NCBI RefSeq assembly: GCF_026914185.1
Contig: NC_070564.1
Span: forward strand, 2,914,001-2,978,000
Direction: 5' to 3'
DNA length: 64,000 nt
From: Puccinia triticina
Taxonomy: Eukaryota > Basidiomycota > Pucciniomycetes > Pucciniales > Pucciniaceae
Positions 57,675-64,000 of the stretch are shown piece after piece (the first letter of the stretch is position 1; each line of letters opens with the position of its first letter). The position numbers and the translations under genes are program-made. The notes under the pieces were generated by a model. That model was not told the DNA's origin, searched no databases, and saw nothing but the letters and a program-made list of their open reading frames with translations.

Positions 57675-57949
57675 GAGGTCAATGGATGGGGATAGAGGGG
57701 ATCTGAGCAGGCCAAATTGTAGGGACAGTGATGTAAGGCTGTTACCCGGGGTTTGGGACAGGGTCTTTGGGTCATCCCCTAGGGACCCCAAAGCCCTGGG
57801 GTCTACCTTTTTTTATCACTATGGTGGGCAATAGTTTGGTGGCCGGATTTTGCCCTAGTTGGGGCTAATGTGAGCATAAATCTGGGTTTCAGAGGGGTGC
57901 CGATAGCAGAGAAATTAAAAATTAGGACTTTCCACCTTAATCTCAATTA
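57675..57949. other. Intergenic region
   Basis: No gene or repeat recognised. Confidence 0.4.
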
Positions 57950-58096
57950 GAGATGGCAAACGGGTACTTGTTGCCGGCTACCCAGTACCTGTTTGGCCCT
58001 ACAGGTACCCACCGGCGGGTGCGGGTGTGAGGAATTTGTGAAAAACAGTGGGGTACCTGCACCCGCCACAGGTACCCGGGTGCCATATGCCATCTC
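57950..58096. mobile_element. hAT-derived MITE with GGGTACC subterminal motifs
   Basis: Ends GAGATGGCAAACGGGTAC and (reversed) GAGATGGCATATGGCACCC; the interior has GGGTACC-type motifs like hAT-1 and hAT-2. 147 bp. Confidence 0.65.
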
Positions 58097-58660
58097 AAAA
58101 ACAAATTGTATGATAGGTTGAAAGGCTATTACAATTTACGGGTGGTTTGAAAGACCTGCCCCTCTAATATTACTATGCAAATAACCAAGATTCTTGTAAA
58201 GAACCTAAATAATCTGTTTTGTTGATTTGTATTTGAAGACCAGAACTGAACAAGGAAATAAGGATAAATAACAAGCTAAACAATATAATAAGAGACTAAA
58301 TAAAAAACCCATTTATATGAGAGGATGGAAAATTGGAGAATTGAAGAGTGTGAAGAAGATGTTGAGCAACTGAGAGTTGGTTGCGAGTATTAGTGTTCTG
58401 ATGAGGTTGAGAATGAGTTGAGAAAGGACAAACCCTAAAGTATCTAGGTAAAAATGTTTTTAACAAATAAAACATGCACAAGATCAGAGACAAGGTTAAC
58501 TAATGATAGAAGAAAGAGTAAGCAAACAATGATAACTAGTAGCAAAAAGAGGCAAGGAAAAAGAAGAAATGCTCAGGCATTTTTCACCAAGTTGGAAGCT
58601 ACATAGGCTGTCCAAGTTAAATATTTGCTGTTTGTACAGAGAAATGATTCTTGATGAGAT
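58097..58660. other. Intergenic, AT-rich
   Basis: No gene seen. Confidence 0.4.
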
Positions 58661-59073
58661 CAACAGTGGGCCAGCTAAGTTAACCGTAGTGTTAGTGTAG
58701 CAGAATTCTGCTAACTTTTAGCATAGCGTGGGCGGAATTGCACCATCTCTGTGCTAACGCTACGCGCACAGGGTGCGCAGCTAAGGTAGCTGTTAGCATA
58801 GTGTTAGCGCAGATGCGGAGAAATTGCGCTAATGCTACACACAGAGGGCGCCAAAGAGTGCACGCTATGCTGGGACTTTTTTCCGCTAAAAGCGCTGTAG
58901 CGCAGCGTAGCGGAGCTTAGCTACTTTAGCGGCGTGCTAACGCTGACAAAGAATTTGCGCGCTGTTAGCGCAGCCTAGCGGGGCTAACACTATTCAAAAT
59001 TGGCGGGCGCTTTTTGCCGCTACGCTAGCACGTAGCGCTGAAATAGTGTAGTGTAGCGTAGCGGCCCACTGTT
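58661..59073. mobile_element. hAT-like MITE of the CAAC-GTGGGCC family, 8-bp duplication
   Basis: Ends CAACAGTGGGCC and (reversed) AACAGTGGGCCGC; the duplication GATGAGAT is perfect (58653-58660, 59074-59081). Interior composed largely of variants of GCTAACGCTA and TAGCGTAGC in both orientations. Confidence 0.82.
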
Positions 59074-59638
59074 GATGAGATTGATCTTGAAGAGTTAAGT
59101 TTGAGCAGTGAGCAATAAAGATGAGTTTTGATGTTGTTGAGGCTTGAGCGAGTAGACTGGAAAGTGGAGTTCTGGTTGAGTTTGCTGAAGATTAAAGTTT
59201 GGAAGGAGCGCAGGCAATGCAAGATTGAGTTAGGTTAAGTATGGTGAGACCTAGTGACTGTGAGTTGCGCGTATGTGGAAACAGCCAAGAGCACCACGCG
59301 CGCAACAGAGTATGAGATTGAGTGCGGGCTTCAACATCTTGTAATCAATATTTAAGAAAAATGAGGCATATTCCAAGATAGCTCTTACTTTTATATAGTA
59401 ATCTATATCAGACCTAAATATCTAATTCAATGTGTTTTCAGACCAGTGATAACTATGGATAATGTGGTTGATATGGTAAGTTCTTCTACTGTTGTTGATG
59501 TTATAATTTGTTCTACTACTACTAATATGCTAATAAGGAGAATGTGCTGTTGGTTGTTGGTTCTAATACTGCTCTAAAACTCTGCTAAATGAATAAACTC
59601 TACACTACTCAAACATACTGCTTCTAAACTAATACTGC
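59074..59638. other. Intergenic region
   Basis: No gene seen. Confidence 0.4.
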
Positions 59639-60302
59639 CAACAATGGGCTACTACGCTATGCTACGGGCCAATATCCGTTATTGTATCTGTGATTATTTG
59701 GCAAGACAAATGGGGTATTGTTATCCCCAGTTGTATCCCAATACACTAACAGTTAGTGTATCCAAATTTTCTCATTGAAGATCTTGGGTATTGTTATCCA
59801 GGATACACTCAAAATACACTAACAGGTAGTGTATTTCTTTTGGATAACCAAGATTTCACTGAAAGTTAGTGTATCAGAGTTAGCATAACAATCTTCTGCA
59901 CTACAGTATCTGTTATTTCATGGTTTTTAGCCTCTAGAAAATGATTCTCAAAGCATCAAGGCCTAGATTTATTTTTTTGCAACTCAAAACCAAAGTTACT
60001 ACCAGAAATATCAATACACTGAAAGTAATTTTATCATTCATTGCAGAGATAAACTAACAGTTATTGTATTTGTTATCAGGAATAACAACAGATAACAATC
60101 ATAAAAATAGGATTTGGTTATTGTTAACCTGACATATTTCAGCTACACTAACAATACAATAACAGCCAAAAAAAAAATAACATCAAAAAGATGTATTGTT
60201 AGTGACAGAAAATCAAGGATAAAAGTATTATTTGTGTAGTGCAGTGGAAAAATTTAACAATACACTACACTAACAATACAGTTAGTGTATCAGCCCATTG
60301 TT
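59639..60302. mobile_element. Larger MITE of the same CAAC family
   Basis: Ends CAACAATGGGCT and (reversed) AACAATGGGCTG. Flanks AATACTGC and GCGACTGC could be a worn 8-bp duplication. The interior repeats TTAGTGTAT and its complement many times. Confidence 0.65.
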
Positions 60303-60410
60303 GCGACTGCTACTAAACAACCATATGTGACCAGACCTCTGTAGGTTGATACTAACTAAACTACCATGTGTGACTGAACCCTATAGGTTGATGGGGAAAA
60401 GAGAAACTCC

Positions 60411-60428
60411 GGGGGGGGGGGGGGGGGG
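60411..60428. repeat. G homopolymer (18)
   Basis: Uninterrupted G run. Confidence 0.9.
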
Positions 60429-60704
60429 AGAAGAACTCCTTTTATATTGAAGAGTGAGGGATTGTAGCTCCAGGGGAATGTGTTTGAGGGAATTTAGCTG
60501 CAGGGGATCTCAGTTGCACAGCATATGTGCACCTGTACTGCACAGCCACACAAACAATGAGGGAATCATGCTGCAGTGAGACTATTTGCACACCTTATCT
60601 GCCTGCATATATTGCACTGCCTGATGTCATGTGTTGCTATGTACCCAAGCCACCTTCCATGTCCCTCAGAATGTGTTGCTGTGTAACCAAGCCACCTTCC
60701 ATGC

Positions 60705-60987
60705 ACTCTGCACCCACCTAGAATCCTCCTCCTTTCCAGGATTCGGGGGTCAAAGCCTCTCTCTGGTCCTCCCTCCTTCCTCCTCCCTTGTCCTTGCATC
60801 CACCTCGTGTATTCTTCCGTCCAATCCGCCGTGGCTGCCAAAAGGTGTATGCATGTAAATGTTGTAACTGGTGTGTAAGATTATCTCCTCCTCTTGTAAT
60901 GGGTTCCACCTGTATGTAACGGTACTATCATAATACCTTTTCATATGTCCTTTTGGCATTGCAACAGGCACAGCACACCACAACGGG
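60705..60987 (+). repeat. Direct repeat, copy 1, flanking interspersed repeat
   Basis: Matches 61396-61630 (CCAGGATTCGGGGGTCAAAG; CATTGCAACAGGCACAGCAC). The two copies enclose 60988-61395. May be a duplicated flank or LTR-like repeat. Confidence 0.65.
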
Positions 60988-61395
60988 CACACATTGGGGT
61001 GACAGATTGCCAGAGGGGCCTTTCACCGCTCCACAACAAGTAAAACTGGTCAGAAAGCCATTCAAGCTCCAGCTAGTCACATTCATGGTGTGTGAAACCC
61101 CTTGCACATAGAGAAATCAATCAACATAAATTTGCCATAAATGATTAATATCTGTGCATTGAGTAACTATCATTTCATTATATGTTGTAATTGAGTTATC
61201 CTTAAAGAATGAAACGGTTCTATAAAACATGGCATGAGGTCCTGCGATCCTTCCTCATAAATTATAACAGACTTCCCATTGACTTGTGAATAATTGATCA
61301 ATCATTTCCTAATACACATCTGACTGACATCAGACCCCGAACAACATAAAATTACAGTCAGACACTCTCTGGAGAGTGTTAAAGTCTCCCCTGGT
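60988..61395. repeat. Interspersed repeat, copy B
   Basis: Same strand and about 85-90% similar by eye to 21528-21935, including the palindrome CACTCTCTGGAGAGTG and the CTCCCCTGGTG end. Confidence 0.8.
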
Positions 61396-61630
61396 GTCTG
61401 CACCTAACTAGAATACACCTTCTTTCCAGGATTGGGGGGTCAAAGCCTCTCTCTGGTCCTCCTTCACCTTGTGTTATTCCATCCAATCTGGTGTGGTGAC
61501 CAAAAGGGTGTACACATGTAAATGTTGAACCTGGTGTGTAAGACTATCTCCTCATGTATTTGAATGTACCATCACAACACCTTTGCGTATGTGCTTTTGG
61601 CATTGCAACAGGCCCAGCACACCGTAGCAT
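61396..61630 (+). repeat. Direct repeat, copy 2
   Basis: Shorter copy of 60705-60987. Confidence 0.65.
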
Positions 61631-62387
61631 GGTTGAGGCCTGAGAAGACCAGGGTTTTTGCAATGTTTAGTCAGTTTCTCAGGGCAATATCCTGCACAGC
61701 ACCTAACGAGTGAGCATCTTACAACAGAATGAAAAATTGGCCAAGTGGGGATCAACACTCCTCAATGTCAGAAGTGGCATGATTGAGGTTTCTACATGTG
61801 CTTCAAGAAGCCCAGTCTCACCAGGGGCTTCAAGCGGTGTGGAAGGGGCAGAGGCCTGTCCCCGCACCCAACCAGGCGCCATACCAGCCCGATCCACGAG
61901 CAATTTGACCCCGAGTACAATGGCTTTGTGCCTCAAATTGGAAAATATTAAGAATATGTAGGAAAGGATCAGGAGTCTGGAGGGTCTTAAGCTGCCATGC
62001 GCGGCTCGAATAGTGGAAAGGATGGGGGATCATCATCGGAGGGGGGAGTTGAAGGGCTTTGCAGCCGGCGGGTGTCCGGCACGCGCGAGCCCCGGCGGGC
62101 TCGCACCCCGCGGGAAGGTGTGTTGAGTTCGGCCGGGCGTCTGTTAAGAGAGGAAGCGATGCAAGCGCGCTTCAGCCGTACAAGACTCTTGCATACAGTC
62201 TGGGCGCGATCGAGGCCCAGCCGGCTCTTCTCGGATGTGCCACACCGCCAAGGGGGCCCTCCAGGCCGTCCATCCAGAGCCCGCCCCTCAGCGACACCAA
62301 CGCGTTTCGAGCAAAAGAGAGGCTACAATGCCCAGCCTCACACGCCAGACGAAGGGGGATAAGAGGAGAGGGGGGGGGGGGGGAGAG
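61631..62387. other. Spacer containing an abrupt rise in GC content
   Basis: To about 61985 the composition is like the rest of the window; from about 62000 it is clearly GC-rich. 62370-62383 is a run of 14 G just downstream of the Ada3 stop. No separate gene recognised. Confidence 0.5.
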
Positions 62388-64000
62388 TCAGACGATGAAC
62401 CGCCGGTCGACGTCCAGAGGCACCTCGTCCACTCCCAGTCCCTGGCCAGCGAGATGGGCGTAGACGGAGCGGGTGGGCAGCCGGTGGATGGCCGAGACGG
62501 ACGGGCCGGGTGCAGGGTCGGGGCCAGGGAGGGGGCCAGGGAGGGGCGGAGCCAACAGGACCGGGCCGACGCGCTCGACGAGTCTGCGGCGCTTGTGGAG
62601 CGTCGCCGCGGCGGCGCGGTCGAGGCTGGCCATCTTGCTCTGCGCATCCTCGTCGGCCGGCTGCGGCTCGTCGGGCCGTCTCTTCCTGGCGGGGCTGCCC
62701 CTCGGCGGGGCCCCCCTCGACGGCCCGGCCTTCGTCGGTCCCGACGACCCGAGCAGCGTCTGGCGACGCAGGAAGAGCTGGAACACCCGCCGGTCCAGGC
62801 CCGCACGCACCCCGTCGAACTCCTGCACCGCCATCCGCCGCCGCACGGCCCCCGCTAGCGTCTGTTTGCGCCGCCGGTTCAGCGCCGCTTGTCGTGCGAG
62901 CACCGCCTGCGCCCGCCGCAGGACGCAGGCGATCTCGTCGTCCTCGGCCGCGGTTTCGGTGGGCTGTGGGTGGACACTGAACGTTAGTCTCTGTGTAAGG
63001 GGAAGGGGAAGGGAGGGGACGTACGGGGACGGGGTCCGGGAGGACGCCCAGGAGACACAGCTCGTGCGCCAGTCGACGGTCGAGGTCGACGTTGTCCAGC
63101 GGGGCGGAGGGCGGGACGGGCGAGGTCCGATCGGGCTGGGTGGAGGAGGAGGGGGCGCAGGGAAGGATGGCGCTGACGAGGCGGGCGGCCAGAGGGCCGA
63201 GCCGGACGGCCTCGGAGGCGAGGGCGTCGGGCGAGAGTGCGTTGACGGAGGCGCGGAGGAGCGGCGACGGGGCGGGGCCAGGGGCGACGGGGCGGGGCGG
63301 CAGGCCGCGGTCCTCGTCGCGCCAGACGTCGGCGTAATGGCGGCCGGGCGGGGGCACCCTGAAGGTGTCGTCGTCGGGCGCCTGGTCGCCGGACGGGGGC
63401 CGATGGACGCGGACGGAGGGGCAGCCGTTGATGCTGGCCAGCTCGGAGCCGAGAAACGCCAGGTCGTCTTCCCCGAACGGGCGCAGATACTGGTCCGACA
63501 CCCATCCCTGGAACACGTGGGTGGGCGTCTGGGTGGCCGGGGGACGGGTGCGGGAGAAGTCGGCGTGCACGTCGCCCTGTGTGCGTGGACATCCCGCGGG
63601 GACCACGATGGGCCCGGGCAGCGGGAGCGTGTACAGCGGGTCGGCCGGGACGGCGAACGGGTCGGGCCGGTCGGGCGGGGGCTTCCCCCCGGTGCTGCTG
63701 CTGCTGGTCGGCGGGCACGGGAGGGGCGGCAGCGGCAGCGGGTGGGCGGGGACGGACTTGGGGGTGGCGAGGTGCGGGTGGGCGGGCAGAGGGGGCTGCA
63801 CGGCGCATGTCAGCACAGCTTCTCCACGAGAGTAGAGGGGGGGTCGGGGACGTACGTGGGAGCCGGGGCGGCCGAAGCGCAGACGTTCCGGGGCCGGCGG
63901 TCTGCGGCGAGGCTTGGGCTTTGCGGGGGGCGGGTCGGCGAAGAAGGAGGAGGCGAGGAGCGCCGTCGGGGTGGGGGGCTGGGAGGGCGTGGGCTGTGCG
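62388..64000 (-). CDS. Ada3/Ngg1, SAGA histone acetyltransferase complex subunit (5' end outside window)
   Basis: Three minus-strand exons: 63856-64000 (partial), 63025-63795 and 62388-62963, with GTACGT...CAG introns of 60 and 61 bp. Exons 2 and 3 are multiples of three and join in phase, leaving at least 495 residues. The middle part has LRPFGEDDLAFLG and VPPPGRHYADVWRDED, similar to the central motif of fungal Ngg1. The C-terminal part matches the Ada3 domain: LDRRLAHELCLLGVL, a DDEI segment, LARQAALNRRRKQTLAGAV, RRRMAVQEFDGV and LDRRVFQLFLRR. A basic, low-complexity linker separates these helices from the tail. In the family it links Gcn5 and Ada2 into the acetyltransferase module in the nucleus. 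Coding GC is very high compared with every other gene here. Confidence 0.82.

Noticed and set aside
62235..62980. Long plus-strand frames across the GC-rich right end
   Set aside because: High GC makes long open frames on both strands; only the minus-strand frames show Ada3 motifs and in-phase introns.

Overview
This window comes from a filamentous, intron-bearing fungus, most likely a basidiomycete of the rust type (Pucciniomycotina). The reasons are short GT-AG introns (about 50-110 bp), an Ada3-type SAGA subunit, fungal short-chain dehydrogenase and F-box families, and a dense nest of Copia, chromodomain Gypsy, hAT and PIF/Harbinger elements. No database search was possible, so the lineage is an inference.

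Host genes are few. At 6.8-14.1 kb there is a duplicated pair: two intact F-box genes (6809-8083 and 9807-11153, +), an intact seven-exon short-chain dehydrogenase gene (12447-13956, -) and a broken copy of that dehydrogenase (8463-9545, -). A third, broken F-box copy lies at 54703-55998. The right end (62388-64000, -) holds the 3' part of an Ada3/Ngg1 gene in sequence that is abruptly GC-rich.

Most of the rest is mobile or repetitive DNA. 1-6.5 kb: a decayed Copia element whose LTR is split by a gag-only LTR element (2159-6323) that keeps a long copy of a tRNA-Tyr 3' half at its primer site. 14.1-22 kb: a Harbinger MITE, a decayed PIF/Harbinger element (ORF1 and transposase) broken by a terminal-inverted-repeat element, itself broken by a hAT transposon. 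22.8-29.7 kb: a foldback palindrome that received a Harbinger MITE in one arm and a very young Copia element (23793-29243, apparently identical LTRs) near its centre. 30-31 kb: a Gypsy integrase fragment. 32.7-48.6 kb: an array of about 173-bp satellite monomers, invaded by a CACTA-like MITE, a 2.6-kb segment carrying a PRP17/CDC40-like WD40 exon, and a chromodomain Gypsy (37052-44853) that itself carries a MITE, a hairpin-ended transposon and a solo LTR. The array reverses orientation at about 47655. 48.6-53.8 kb: a second hAT element with a solo LTR inside it. 56-60.3 kb: several MITEs, one filled with an alternating direct/inverted minisatellite. 60.4-61.7 kb: short direct repeats.

The most unusual item is a small transposon family with 9-bp target duplications (8858-9485 and 41021-41742). 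Each end carries a strong hairpin, and the two hairpins of one element differ by substitutions that keep base pairing. Nested insertions, empty-site comparisons and target duplications give a relative order of events in many places.
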